Below, piece by piece: positions 7,443 to 15,835 of a stretch of DNA of 64,000 nucleotides. Source of the stretch: Ancylobacter novellus DSM 506 (GTDB lineage Bacteria; Pseudomonadota; Alphaproteobacteria; Rhizobiales; Xanthobacteraceae). The notes beneath the pieces were generated by a model that was given only the letters and a program-made list of their open reading frames with translations, did not search any database and was not told the DNA's origin. The stretch's first letter is position 1. Every line of letters starts with the position of its first letter. The position numbers were made by a program, and so were the translations under genes. Where the stretch lies: the NCBI RefSeq assembly GCF_000092925.1, contig NC_014217.1:1-64000 (forward strand), given 5' to 3'.

Positions 7443-7940
7443 GTGAGCGATGAAAAATCCGAAGCGCCGGGCGAAGTCGACCTGTTCGGCATGCCTGTGC
7501 GGCCGATCCGTGATCGGCGCGGGCGCCCCTGCTTCAAGAAAGACAAGGAAAACCAAGACTTTGTCGCGGTACGGATCGCGGCCGGCTGGTCGCAGGCGCG
7601 CATCGCCGAGGATATGGGCATCGACGAGAAGACGCTGCGGAAACATTTTTCCCGCGAACTGGAGAATGGCCGCGTCTTCGTCGAGGGCCTGGTGCTCGAC
7701 GTGCTGCTGAAGCAGACCCGCGAAGGGAAGTCGCCCGCGATCCGCCAGCTGCGCGAGATGCTGGAAGCGGCCGGGCCGCAGGCGCCTCGCGGCCGGTCCA
7801 AGCCGAAGTCCGACGAGGAGGAGGAGGACGAAGACGGCAAGGCCGCGCCGGTCGGCAAGAAAGAGCAGCAGATGCAGGATGCGCAGGTGGTGCCGCCTGA
7901 GTATGGCGACATCTTCGACCGGATCGACCGGCGCCACTGA
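7443..7940 (+). CDS. Terminase small subunit (TerS)
   Basis: 165 residues starting at GTG. An HTH lies at about 40-70 (VAVRIAAGWSQARIAEDMGI, then KTLRKHF), followed by a helical stretch and a very acidic tail (DEEEEDEDG). DNA-binding head, oligomerisation helices and charged tail are the usual TerS plan, and its stop overlaps the TerL start (TGATG). The family is weakly conserved in sequence, so the call rests mainly on architecture and position. TerS would recognise the packaging site just upstream. Confidence 0.7.
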   Translation: MSDEKSEAPGEVDLFGMPVRPIRDRRGRPCFKKDKENQDFVAVRIAAGWSQARIAEDMGIDEKTLRKHFSRELENGRVFVEGLVLDVLLKQTREGKSPAIRQLREMLEAAGPQAPRGRSKPKSDEEEEDEDGKAAPVGKKEQQMQDAQVVPPEYGDIFDRIDRRH

Positions 7941-9658
7941 TGCTGCCCGTATTGTTCGCCTGTCCCGACTGGTTCGAAAAGCTCCAGGCGGGCGCGACGC
8001 CAATTCCGGATCTGCCGATCGATCCGGTGCTGGCCGAGTGCGCGGTCGAACTGTTCAACAAGCTGCGCGTGCCGGACGTGCCGGGCATGCCGACCATGGC
8101 CGAGGCCGCCGGCGAGTGGATGCGCGACATCGTGCGCGTCGCCTTCGGCTCGGTTGACCGCGAGACGGGGCAGCGCTTCGTCGGCGAGATCTTCAACCTG
8201 GTGCCGAAGAAAAACGGGAAGACGACGAACGCCGCCACGCTCGGCCTGATCTGGCTGATGATGAACCGGCGCCCGAACGTCGACGGCATCATCGTCGGGC
8301 CGACGCAGGAGGTGGCCGAGAAGTGCTTCGAGCAGGCCAGCCTGATGATCGCGGCTGATGAGTACCTGGCCCGGCGCTTCAAGGTGATCGACCACAAGAA
8401 GACGATCATCGATCGTCACATCGACCGCGACACCGGCATCCGTCGGAACGCCAAGCTGAAGATTAAGAGCTTCGATCCGAAGGTGGTGACGGGCTCCATT
8501 CCGGCGTTCGCGATCCTCGACGAACTGCACGTTATGGCCCACGCGAACTTCGCCAGCCGTGTCGTCGGGCAGATCCGCGGCGGCATGATCACCAATCCGG
8601 AAAGCCTGCTGATCATCATCACCACGCAGTCGGAGGTGCCGCCCTTCGGCATCTTCAAGCAGGAGCTCGACTACGCCCGCAAGGTTCGCGACGGCGAGGT
8701 CACCGAGGACGTGCGCATGCTGCCGATCCTCTATGAGTTTCCCGAGGCGATGCAACTGGCGACGGACAAGCCTTGGCTTGATCCGAAGAACTGGCCGCTG
8801 GTGCTGCCGAACCTCGGCCGCTCGCTGACAATCGACCGCCTGCAGAAGGAATGGCGGACGGCGCAGCAGAAGGGCGAAGGCGCCGCGCGCGAATGGGCGT
8901 CGCAGCACCTCAACGTGCAGATCGGCACGGCGATGCATGGGGATCGCTGGGTCGGCGTCGACTATTGGGATGCCGCCGCCGACGACCGCATCACGCTGGA
9001 CTACATCAAAGAGAATTCCGACGTCGTGGTGACCGGCGGCGATGTCGGCGGCCTCGACGATCTCTGGGGACTGGCCGTCCTCGGACGGCACAAGGAAACC
9101 CGGCACTGGATGCTCTGGGCTAAGGCTTGGGCGCAGCGGATCGTGCTGGAGCGGCACAAGGAAGTCGCGGAGCGGCTACGCGACTTCGAGCGCGAGGGCA
9201 GCCTCGTCATCTGTGATCGGGTGACGCAGGACGCCGAAGAGGCCGCAGCGATCATCGTCAGCCTGCGCGACGCTGGCTTGCTGCCGGAGACCGGCGGCGT
9301 CGGTCTCGACCCGGCCGGCGTGACGGCCCTGCTCGAGGAGCTCGCGCTCTACGAAGTCGGCTCGCCTTGCGTGGCGGCGGTGAGCCAGGGCTATCGCCTC
9401 TCGGCGGCGATCTTCGGCACCGAGCGCAAACTGGCGGACGGCACGATGAAGCATTGCGGATCGCTGCTGCTGAACTGGTGCGCCGGCAACCTCATGGCCG
9501 AGATGCGCGGCAGCAACGTCTATATGCAGAAGCGGACTGCGAGCGCGAAGATCGACCCGATGATGGCGGCGTTCAACGCCGTCGAGATGATGAGCCGCAA
9601 CCCTGTCGCCGCCAATGGTCCGTCGGTCTACGAAGGCCGCGGCATTCTGATGGTTTGA
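7940..9658 (+). CDS. Terminase large subunit (TerL), HK97 type
   Basis: 572 residues, the full length of the family. The ATPase domain has the Walker A-like VPKKNGKTT at 88-96 and Walker B AILDELH at 191-197. The C-terminal half carries the RNase H-like nuclease, starting with the acidic strand VVVTGGDVGGLDDLWGL and a later VGLDPAGV segment. It translocates DNA into proheads and cuts concatemers. The ATG overlaps the TerS stop. No disruption was seen. Confidence 0.95.
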   Translation: MLPVLFACPDWFEKLQAGATPIPDLPIDPVLAECAVELFNKLRVPDVPGMPTMAEAAGEWMRDIVRVAFGSVDRETGQRFVGEIFNLVPKKNGKTTNAATLGLIWLMMNRRPNVDGIIVGPTQEVAEKCFEQASLMIAADEYLARRFKVIDHKKTIIDRHIDRDTGIRRNAKLKIKSFDPKVVTGSIPAFAILDELHVMAHANFASRVVGQIRGGMITNPESLLIIITTQSEVPPFGIFKQELDYARKVRDGEVTEDVRMLPILYEFPEAMQLATDKPWLDPKNWPLVLPNLGRSLTIDRLQKEWRTAQQKGEGAAREWASQHLNVQIGTAMHGDRWVGVDYWDAAADDRITLDYIKENSDVVVTGGDVGGLDDLWGLAVLGRHKETRHWMLWAKAWAQRIVLERHKEVAERLRDFEREGSLVICDRVTQDAEEAAAIIVSLRDAGLLPETGGVGLDPAGVTALLEELALYEVGSPCVAAVSQGYRLSAAIFGTERKLADGTMKHCGSLLLNWCAGNLMAEMRGSNVYMQKRTASAKIDPMMAAFNAVEMMSRNPVAANGPSVYEGRGILMV

Positions 9659-9662
9659 GCGC

Positions 9663-10994
9663 ATGCGCATCCTCGACTTTTTCCGCCGCAGCGAACCGGC
9701 CGCGGCGGCGGGGGCGCATGTCTCGCCGCAGGCGAGCGGGTCCGGCTTCCTTTCGCTGGACGATCCTCGCGTCATCGAATTCCTGCGCTTCGGTGACGTC
9801 ACGGCGACCGGCATCACGGTCAATGTCGAGCGGGCGCTGAAGAACCCCGCCATGTTCCGGGCGGTGAGCATCATCAGCTTCGCTATCGGCATGCTGCCGC
9901 TGCAGTTGATCCATGAGGAGACGAAGAAGAAGGCCACGGATCACCCGCTTTATCGGGTGCTGCATCGACGCCCGAATGGATGGCAGTCTGCCTTCGATTT
10001 CCGCACGCTCATGCAATTGCGGGCGCTGGTGAAGGGCAACGGCTATGCCCTGGTGCTGCGCTCGACGGACCTGCGGAACCGCGGCGCCGAGAAGGTCGGC
10101 GGCCTTGTGCCACTCGATCCCGACCGCATGGAACCGAAGCAACTCGACGACTGGTCGGTCGTTTATGACTACCAGCCGAAGACGGGCGCTCGGCGCCGGT
10201 ATCAGGCGCGAGACATCTTACATCTTCGGGGATTGTCGCTCGACGGCATTACGGGGCTGTCGACCGTCAAGCAGGCCGCAGAGCCTATCGCCCTCGCGCT
10301 CGCCGCCGAACTCGCCGCCGGTCGCGTGTTCAAGAATGGCGCACTTGTCAGTGGCGCGCTGAAGCACCCTGGCAAGCTCTCCGATCCGGCTTTCGAGCGG
10401 CTCAAGGCCAGCCTCGCCGAGAAGGAGGGCGCCGAGAATGCCGGCAAGAACCTCATCCTCGAGGAGGGTATGGATTGGGCGTCTGTGTCCTCCAGTGCGA
10501 AAGACGCCCAGCTGATCGAGATCCGCAAGATGCAGATCGAGGAGATCGGCCGCGCAACCGGCGTGCCGCGCCCGTTGCTGATGATGGATGACACCAGCTG
10601 GGGTTCCGGCATTGCCGAGCTCGGCCGCTTCTTCGTGCAGTTCGCGCTCACCCCGTGGTTCGAAGCCTGGCAGCAGGCCTGCGAACGCACGCTCCTCTCC
10701 GACGCGGAGGCGGACGCGCTGACGGTGAAGTTCAATGCCGGCGCCCTATTGCGCGGCAGCGTCAAGGACCAAGGCGAGTTCTTCGCCAAGGCGCTCGGCG
10801 CCGGCGGTCAGCCCGGATTCATGACGCAGAACGAAGTGCGCGACATGCTCGACATGCCTCGCGTCGAGGGCGGCGATGAACTGAGCAAGGGCGCCATGGG
10901 GCACAACGGCGGCCCGGCGCTCGACGATCCGGAAGACGACACGGCCCCAAAGCCGAAACGCTCGCCGAAGAAGGATGAAGGCGATGAAGACTGA
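9663..10994 (+). CDS. Portal protein, HK97 family
   Basis: 443 residues matching the HK97-type portal: VNVERALKNPAMFRAVSIIS near the N-terminus, the DHPLYRVLHRRPN segment, and the conserved FGVP-like region IGRATGVPRPLLMMDD followed by AELGRFFVQFALTPWFEAWQ. It forms the dodecameric ring at one head vertex through which TerL pumps DNA. The C-terminus is disordered and charged. It lies 4 bases after TerL and overlaps the protease gene. Confidence 0.94.
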   Translation: MRILDFFRRSEPAAAAGAHVSPQASGSGFLSLDDPRVIEFLRFGDVTATGITVNVERALKNPAMFRAVSIISFAIGMLPLQLIHEETKKKATDHPLYRVLHRRPNGWQSAFDFRTLMQLRALVKGNGYALVLRSTDLRNRGAEKVGGLVPLDPDRMEPKQLDDWSVVYDYQPKTGARRRYQARDILHLRGLSLDGITGLSTVKQAAEPIALALAAELAAGRVFKNGALVSGALKHPGKLSDPAFERLKASLAEKEGAENAGKNLILEEGMDWASVSSSAKDAQLIEIRKMQIEEIGRATGVPRPLLMMDDTSWGSGIAELGRFFVQFALTPWFEAWQQACERTLLSDAEADALTVKFNAGALLRGSVKDQGEFFAKALGAGGQPGFMTQNEVRDMLDMPRVEGGDELSKGAMGHNGGPALDDPEDDTAPKPKRSPKKDEGDED

Positions 10995-11865
10995 TCGTCC
11001 GCGCGTGATGGCCGCGGCGCGGCCCGATGCCATGCCCCTGCCGATTCGACAGGACGTGCACGCCTTTACCAAGCCGGAAGTGTTCGACCGCTGGTCCGAC
11101 ACCGCCGCCGGCGTGCGCGCCCTCACCGTCGGCGACAACGTCATCACCATGTTCGATGTGATCGGCGAGGACTATTGGTCCGGCGGCGGCGTCACGGCCA
11201 AGAAGGTGGCATCGCAGCTGAAGGCGATCGGCGATCGGCCCGTCGAGGTGCAGATCAACAGCCCCGGCGGCGATATGTTCGAAGGCATCGCCATCTTCAA
11301 CGTGCTGCGCGAGCACCCGCAGGACATCACGGTGAAGGTGATGGGCATGGCGGCCTCGGCGGCCTCAATCATCGCCATGGCCGGCGATCATGTCGAAATG
11401 GGCGCCGCGTCCTTCCTGATGATCCATAATTGCTGGGTGCTGGCTATCGGCAACCGGCACGACATGCGCGAGACCGCCGAGTGGCTGGAGCCCTTCGACC
11501 AGGCGATGGTCGACCTCTACGCCGCACGCACCAGCCAGAAGCCCGCCGACATCGCCAAGTGGATGGACGCCGAGACCTATATGTCGGGCTCGCAGGCCGT
11601 CGAGCGTGGCTTCGCGGACGCACTGCTGGCGTCCGACCAGATCACCACCGACGAGAAGGCGCAGTCCGCCGACCGCAACATCAACGAGCTGCGCGCCATG
11701 GAACTGCAGCTCGTCTCCGCGGGCATGTCGCGCTCTGCCGCGCGCGCCCGCATCAACAAGATCAAGGGCACGCCAGGCGCTGCCCCGAACGACCCCACGC
11801 CGGGCGCTGGGGAAGACGACTGGTCCGGCATTGCCGACCTCATCGCAACCCTCCGCACCTCATAG
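10984..11865 (+). CDS. ClpP-like prohead maturation protease
   Basis: About 293 residues. The ClpP fold is clear: PVEVQINSPGGDMFEGIAI, then the nucleophile motif GMAASAASIIAMAG with Ser125, and the catalytic histidine in MIHNCW (His148). In HK97-like phages this enzyme cleaves the scaffold part of the capsid protein during maturation. The ATG at 10984 has AAGAAGG nine bases upstream; an ATG at 10975 in the same frame is too close to that site. It overlaps the portal gene end by 11 bases and precedes the capsid gene. Confidence 0.93.
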   Translation: MKTDRPRVMAAARPDAMPLPIRQDVHAFTKPEVFDRWSDTAAGVRALTVGDNVITMFDVIGEDYWSGGGVTAKKVASQLKAIGDRPVEVQINSPGGDMFEGIAIFNVLREHPQDITVKVMGMAASAASIIAMAGDHVEMGAASFLMIHNCWVLAIGNRHDMRETAEWLEPFDQAMVDLYAARTSQKPADIAKWMDAETYMSGSQAVERGFADALLASDQITTDEKAQSADRNINELRAMELQLVSAGMSRSAARARINKIKGTPGAAPNDPTPGAGEDDWSGIADLIATLRTS

Positions 11866-11874
11866 GAGCTACCC

Positions 11875-13257
11875 ATGCGGACCTTCCTTTACGTGGCGCT
11901 TGCCTGCGCCGCGGTGCTGGCGCTCGGCCATATCCTTCCCGCCGATGCTTCCCCGCTCACCCACGGCGTCGCCATGGCGGTCTTCGCCATGCCCGCCGCC
12001 AAGCCGCGCCTGCCGCGTATCGCCGTCGAGACCACCATGCTGCGGCCCGTGCCGCGCGCGGTGAAGGCGATGCCGCGCGCCGACGTGAGCGACCCCAAGG
12101 CCATGATCGCGGCCCTGCAGAAGGCGTTCGACGACTTCAAGGCGGCGAACGACGAGAAGCTGAAGGGCAAGGCCGATGTGGTGCTCGACGAGAAGGTCGA
12201 TCGCATCAACTCGGCGGTCGACGGCTTCCAGAAGGCGATCGATGATCTCAATGCCAAGCTGGCCGCCCAGGCCGCCGGCGGCAGCGTCATCGGCGACCTG
12301 CCGGCCGACCCGGAATATGTCGCCGCCTTCAAGGCGCACATGCGCAAGGGCGACGTGCAGGCAGCCATCAGCAAGGGCGTGGATTCGGAGGGTGGCTATC
12401 TGGCCCCCGTCGAATGGGATCGCACTATCACCGGCAAGCTGAAGGAGGTCTCGCCCATCCGCGACAATGCCCGCGTGATGAGCATCACCACCTCCGGCTT
12501 CAAGAAGCTGTTCACCGATCGCGCCGTCGGCTCCGGCTGGGTCGGCGAGACGGCGGCCCGCCCGGCCACCTCGACCCCGGCCTTCGCGATCCTCGACTTC
12601 GTTCCGGGCGAGATCTACGCCAATCCGGCGATCACGCAGCAGGCGCTGGACGATGCGGCGATCGATCTGGAGCAGTGGCTCGCGGGCGAGGTCAACACCG
12701 AGTTCGCGCGTCAGGAAGGCATCGCCTTCCTCTCCGGCAACGGCACCAACAAGCCGTTCGGCATCCTCACCTATGTGACCGGCGCCGCCAACGCCGCCAA
12801 GCATCCGTGGGGTGCCATCGAGGTGGTGAACAGCGGCGCCGCCGCGGCTCTCACTTCCGACGGCTTCATCAGCCTGTTCTACAGCGTGCCGACCGCCTAT
12901 CGCTCCGGTGCCAAGCTCTACACCAACCGCCAGACCATGGCGGCGGCGCGCAAGCTGAAGGACGGCCAGGACAACTATCTCTGGCAGCCCTCCTATGCGC
13001 AGGGCCAGCCGGCGACGCTGGCGGGCGAGCCGATCGTCGAGATCCCCGACATGCCCGCCGTGGCCGCCGACGCCATCGCGGCGCTCTACGGCAACATGGA
13101 GGAGACCTATCTGGTCGTCGACCGGATCGGCATCCGCGTGCTGCGCGATCCCTACACCAACAAGCCCTTCGTGCACTTCTACACCACGAAGCGGGTCGGC
13201 GGCGGCGTCTTCAATCCGGAGCCCATGCGCGCTCTGAAGATCGCGGCTGCGGCCTAG
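11875..13257 (+). CDS. Major capsid protein, HK97 fold, with signal-like N-terminus
   Basis: 460 residues. Residues about 72-135 are the coiled-coil delta (scaffold) region, and 150-460 form the capsid domain (GVDSEGGYLAPVEW, AFLSGNGTNKPFGIL, FVHFYTTKRVGGGV). Oddly, residues 1-26 look like a secretion signal: Arg, then FLYVALACAAVLALGHIL, then ADA-S. The ATG at 11875 has an excellent ribosome site (AGGAG at 11864-11868), so the segment should be translated. Internal ATGs at 11974, 12040 and 12070 have weaker sites. The protease would normally remove everything before about residue 135. Confidence 0.95.
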   Translation: MRTFLYVALACAAVLALGHILPADASPLTHGVAMAVFAMPAAKPRLPRIAVETTMLRPVPRAVKAMPRADVSDPKAMIAALQKAFDDFKAANDEKLKGKADVVLDEKVDRINSAVDGFQKAIDDLNAKLAAQAAGGSVIGDLPADPEYVAAFKAHMRKGDVQAAISKGVDSEGGYLAPVEWDRTITGKLKEVSPIRDNARVMSITTSGFKKLFTDRAVGSGWVGETAARPATSTPAFAILDFVPGEIYANPAITQQALDDAAIDLEQWLAGEVNTEFARQEGIAFLSGNGTNKPFGILTYVTGAANAAKHPWGAIEVVNSGAAAALTSDGFISLFYSVPTAYRSGAKLYTNRQTMAAARKLKDGQDNYLWQPSYAQGQPATLAGEPIVEIPDMPAVAADAIAALYGNMEETYLVVDRIGIRVLRDPYTNKPFVHFYTTKRVGGGVFNPEPMRALKIAAAA

Positions 13258-13323
13258 TCGGCACTCGCAAGCCTTGGCGGCGGACCACGGCCCGCCGTCC
13301 TTTCCTTCCCATAGGAGGCCAAC

Positions 13324-13587
13324 ATGGCAGTAAAGAAGGCCGGCACCGCCCGGACGGTGCCCGTGACCGTCGCCGCTCCGCAGCAGGCGGCCACCATCCC
13401 CGCCGCCACATCCTTCGCGCCTTCTGGCGCGCCGGAGCAGACCGTGCCGGATGTCGACCCGAAGCACGCCGCGATCGATGACAACCCGCGAGCGAACACG
13501 TCCGTCGAACAGAACCGGATCGACTTTAACGATCCGACGCTGTCCGGCTCCGAGGCGGTCGCGAATAACCTCAAGGGCGAGGGTTGA
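13324..13587 (+). CDS. Small head-region protein of unknown function
   Basis: 87 residues with a very strong ribosome site (AGGAGG eight bases before the ATG). It is rich in Ala, Pro, Thr and Asp with no cysteine or hydrophobic core and is probably disordered. The place between capsid and head-tail connector is where head decoration or accessory proteins are often encoded. No family was recognised, so that role stays a suggestion. Confidence 0.65.
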   Translation: MAVKKAGTARTVPVTVAAPQQAATIPAATSFAPSGAPEQTVPDVDPKHAAIDDNPRANTSVEQNRIDFNDPTLSGSEAVANNLKGEG

Positions 13588-13590
13588 CCC

Positions 13591-13908
13591 ATGCCCAACG
13601 TCGTCGTCACCGAAACCGGCCCTCTGCTGTCCCTCGAAGAGGTCAAGCAGCACCTGCGCGTCGATCACGGTGACGACGACGCGCTCATCACCACGTACAT
13701 GGATGCCGCCGTCCTGCATGTGCTGATGTACTGCAACCTGTCTCTGGTGCCTCTGGGCGCCGAGGCTCAATTCAAGGTCGCTGCGCTCATGACCGCGGCG
13801 GACTTCTACGACAACCGAGCCGAGGTCGCGCCCGGCCCTGTCGCTTCGGTGCCACTGCCGGCCAGTGCGCGCCGTCTTGTCGACCCATATCGACATCTGC
13901 GAGTTTAG
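13591..13908 (+). CDS. Head-tail connector protein (HK97 gp6-like)
   Basis: 105 residues with the family's opening LLSLEEVKQHLRVDHGDDDALI and the helix VAALMTAADFYDNRAEV. This is the small helical adaptor that binds below the portal and extends the DNA channel. Length and position (first gene after the head genes) match the family. It starts 3 bases after the preceding stop. Confidence 0.87.
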   Translation: MPNVVVTETGPLLSLEEVKQHLRVDHGDDDALITTYMDAAVLHVLMYCNLSLVPLGAEAQFKVAALMTAADFYDNRAEVAPGPVASVPLPASARRLVDPYRHLRV

Positions 13909-13910
13909 CC

Positions 13911-14261
13911 ATGCCAGCCGCCGGCGACCTGCGCGAGCGGGTGCATTTCCAGTCGCGCGAGATGATCGACGACGGCTATGGCAACGAGCAATCGGGGCCG
14001 TGGACGACGCGCTTCACGGTCGCCGCCGGCTTCCGGCCGCTGCGCGGCGGCGAGGCGGTGATGGCCTCGCGGCTGGAGAGCCGGCAGCCCTACATCGTCA
14101 CCGTGCGGCAGAGCAGCGACACGCGCGGCGTGTCGACCGACTGGCGCATCGTCGACGCGCGGAACACGGGGCGGGTTTTCGCCATCAGTGCCGCGCCGAC
14201 CGATCCGGATGGAAAGCGCGCCTGGCTGGAAATACTCGCCATTGAGGGGATGCCGAGTTGA
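13911..14261 (+). CDS. Phage head closure / head-tail adaptor protein
   Basis: 116 residues, beta-rich, with the family pattern LRERVHFQSREMIDDGYGNE, then WTTRFTVAAGFRPLRGGE near residue 40 and a C-terminal LEILAIEG. Proteins of this type (SPP1 gp16-like) close the head channel after packaging and dock the tail. It starts 2 bases after the connector gene. Confidence 0.86.
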   Translation: MPAAGDLRERVHFQSREMIDDGYGNEQSGPWTTRFTVAAGFRPLRGGEAVMASRLESRQPYIVTVRQSSDTRGVSTDWRIVDARNTGRVFAISAAPTDPDGKRAWLEILAIEGMPS

Positions 14262-14455
14262 TGCCGTGGGTGCGCTTCATCGCCGACTTCGACTTCAAGC
14301 CGAAACCGGCCATCACCATCGCCTATCGCGCCGGCTTCGTCGGTTTGGTATCGCGCAGCTGTGCCGCGAAGGCCAAGGCGAGAGGGCTCGCCATCCCCGT
14401 CAGTCGACCCGGTTCGCGTCGCAACGATGAGGTCGCCGCCGATGGCAAGGTCTAG
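14261..14455 (+). CDS. Small basic phage protein, unknown
   Basis: 64 residues; the ATG overlaps the head closure stop (TGATG) and the end overlaps the next gene by 14 bases. It has an aromatic N-terminus (PWVRFIADFDFKPKP) and a basic middle (SCAAKAKARGLA). Tight coupling on both sides argues that it is real. No family was recognised. Confidence 0.55.
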   Translation: MPWVRFIADFDFKPKPAITIAYRAGFVGLVSRSCAAKAKARGLAIPVSRPGSRRNDEVAADGKV

Positions 14456-14912
14456 CATCGTCGGCCTCGCCAAGCTGCACCGGAAGATCGCAAAGCTGCC
14501 GGAACAGGCGCGCACGGATATCCGCGCGGCAATGGAGAAGGTGGCGGAGCAAATCGTGGACTTGGCCCGGTCACTCGTGCCGACCGTCAGCGGCGATCTC
14601 CGCGACAGCATCGGGTGGACGTGGGGACGTCCGCCGCGCGGGTCGATCTCGCTGGGCACGGTGGCCCGGGCAAAGCTCGGCGCCAGCATGACGATCACGA
14701 TCTATGCCGGCAATGACGAGGCCTTCTATGCCCGCTGGGTCGAGTTCGGCACGGCGGCTCACGTCAATGGAGGGTTGTTCGCCGGCACCCGCAACCCGGG
14801 CACGCAGGCCCGGCCGTTCTTCTACCCCGCCTTTCGGGCTCACCGGCGCATAGCGCGCCGCGAGGTGCGCAAGGCCATCCGTTCGGCGGCCCGCAAGGTG
14901 GCGAAGCAATGA
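14442..14912 (+). CDS. HK97 gp10-family head-tail protein
   Basis: 156 residues. The family marks are FYARWVEFGTAAH followed by GTQARPFFYPAFR; the N-terminal half is helical (LAKLHRKIAKLPEQARTDI) and contains a DLARSLVPTVSGDLRDSI turn. Members act at the head-tail or tail-terminator junction. The start at 14442 lies in the 3' end of the preceding small gene. Confidence 0.88.
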   Translation: MARSSIVGLAKLHRKIAKLPEQARTDIRAAMEKVAEQIVDLARSLVPTVSGDLRDSIGWTWGRPPRGSISLGTVARAKLGASMTITIYAGNDEAFYARWVEFGTAAHVNGGLFAGTRNPGTQARPFFYPAFRAHRRIARREVRKAIRSAARKVAKQ

Positions 14913-15331
14913 TTGACCCGGTGCTGGAGCTTCAGGGGGTGATCACCGCCCGCCTGAAGGCCAATGACGATCTGCGCGCTCTGATCGACCGCCGCGTCTA
15001 TGACAGCGTGCCCCGTGACCGCGATGGCGGCGTTACGGCCAAGTTCCCCTACGTGTCCTTCGGCCCGACGACCGAATTGCAGGACGACGCCGACTGCATC
15101 GCCGCGACCGAGTTCACGCTGCAGATCGACGCCTGGTCGCGCGAGCCCGGTTTTCCCGAGGTCCGACGGATCGCCAAGGCCGTCAAGGCGGCGCTGCACG
15201 AACAAGAGATCACCCTCGCGGAGAATGCGCTCGCCACCTTCGAATGGTGGCGGGCCGACGTGATCCGCGCGCCCGACGGCATTACCAGCCATGCCGCGAT
15301 CACCTTTCGCGGCGTGATCGAGCAGTCCTGA
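14909..15331 (+). CDS. DUF3168 protein, probable tail terminator
   Basis: 140 residues of the DUF3168 pattern: VLELQGVITARLKANDDLRALI at the start, RRVYDSVP, FPYVSFGPT, and the amphipathic helix VRRIAKAVKAALHE. These proteins cap the tail tube end that joins the head. It overlaps the previous gene by 4 bases and is followed by a terminator. Confidence 0.88.
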   Translation: MIDPVLELQGVITARLKANDDLRALIDRRVYDSVPRDRDGGVTAKFPYVSFGPTTELQDDADCIAATEFTLQIDAWSREPGFPEVRRIAKAVKAALHEQEITLAENALATFEWWRADVIRAPDGITSHAAITFRGVIEQS

Positions 15332-15353
15332 TCGATCTCACTCGATTTACTCG

Positions 15354-15375
15354 GCCCGCTTCGGCGGGCTTTTTT
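15354..15375 (+). terminator. Intrinsic terminator before the tail tube gene
   Basis: A stem GCCCGC (15354-15359), loop TTCG and stem GCGGGC (15364-15369) are followed at once by six T. This is a textbook factor-independent terminator lying between the connector genes and the tail tube gene, so the tail operon may have a separate promoter or depend on read-through or antitermination. Confidence 0.85.
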
Positions 15376-15388
15376 CATGGAGGGCCAG

Positions 15389-15835
15389 ATGGCCAAACCG
15401 ACCACCATGAAGGGCGGGCAGGTCCGCGTCCTTATCGGCAATGACGAAGATCCCATCGTCTACGCCGCGCCCTGCGGCTTCACCGAGCGGTCGGTGACGC
15501 TGTCGAAGAACCTCGAGGAGGTGGTGATCCCCGACTGCGACGATCCCGACGCGGTGGACTGGGTCGGCCGCGACGCCTCGTCGCTCAGCATGGCGATCTC
15601 CGGCGAGGGCGTCATGGCCGAGCAGTCGGTCGAGACTTGGCTCGATGCCTGGGAGAATCCGAACTCGGTTCCGGTGAAGGTCGAATGGGGGTTCCCCAAC
15701 AAGACCATCACCTGGACCGGGCTGATGCATGTCGAGAGCATCGAGGCCACCGGCGCCAACGGCCAGCGGGTGCGCAAGAGCATCAGCATGCAGTCGGATG
15801 GCGAGATGGCCCGCGTGGTCACGCCCAATGCGTGA
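15389..15835 (+). CDS. Tail tube (major tail) protein
   Basis: About 148 residues. It has the tail-tube pattern of a short N-terminal strand, AAPCGFTERSVTLSKNLEE, PDCDDPDAVDWVGRDASS and VKVEWGFPNKTITWTGLM, then a C-terminal strand. It would polymerise into the tail shaft. The ATG at 15389 has GGAGGG just upstream; an ATG at 15377 overlaps that ribosome site and is less likely. There is no sheath gene next to it, so the tail is non-contractile. Confidence 0.85.
   Translation: MAKPTTMKGGQVRVLIGNDEDPIVYAAPCGFTERSVTLSKNLEEVVIPDCDDPDAVDWVGRDASSLSMAISGEGVMAEQSVETWLDAWENPNSVPVKVEWGFPNKTITWTGLMHVESIEATGANGQRVRKSISMQSDGEMARVVTPNA

Noticed and set aside
11869..13896. 675-codon minus-strand frame across the capsid gene
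   Set aside because: Mirror of high-GC coding DNA; the plus strand encodes recognised capsid and connector proteins.
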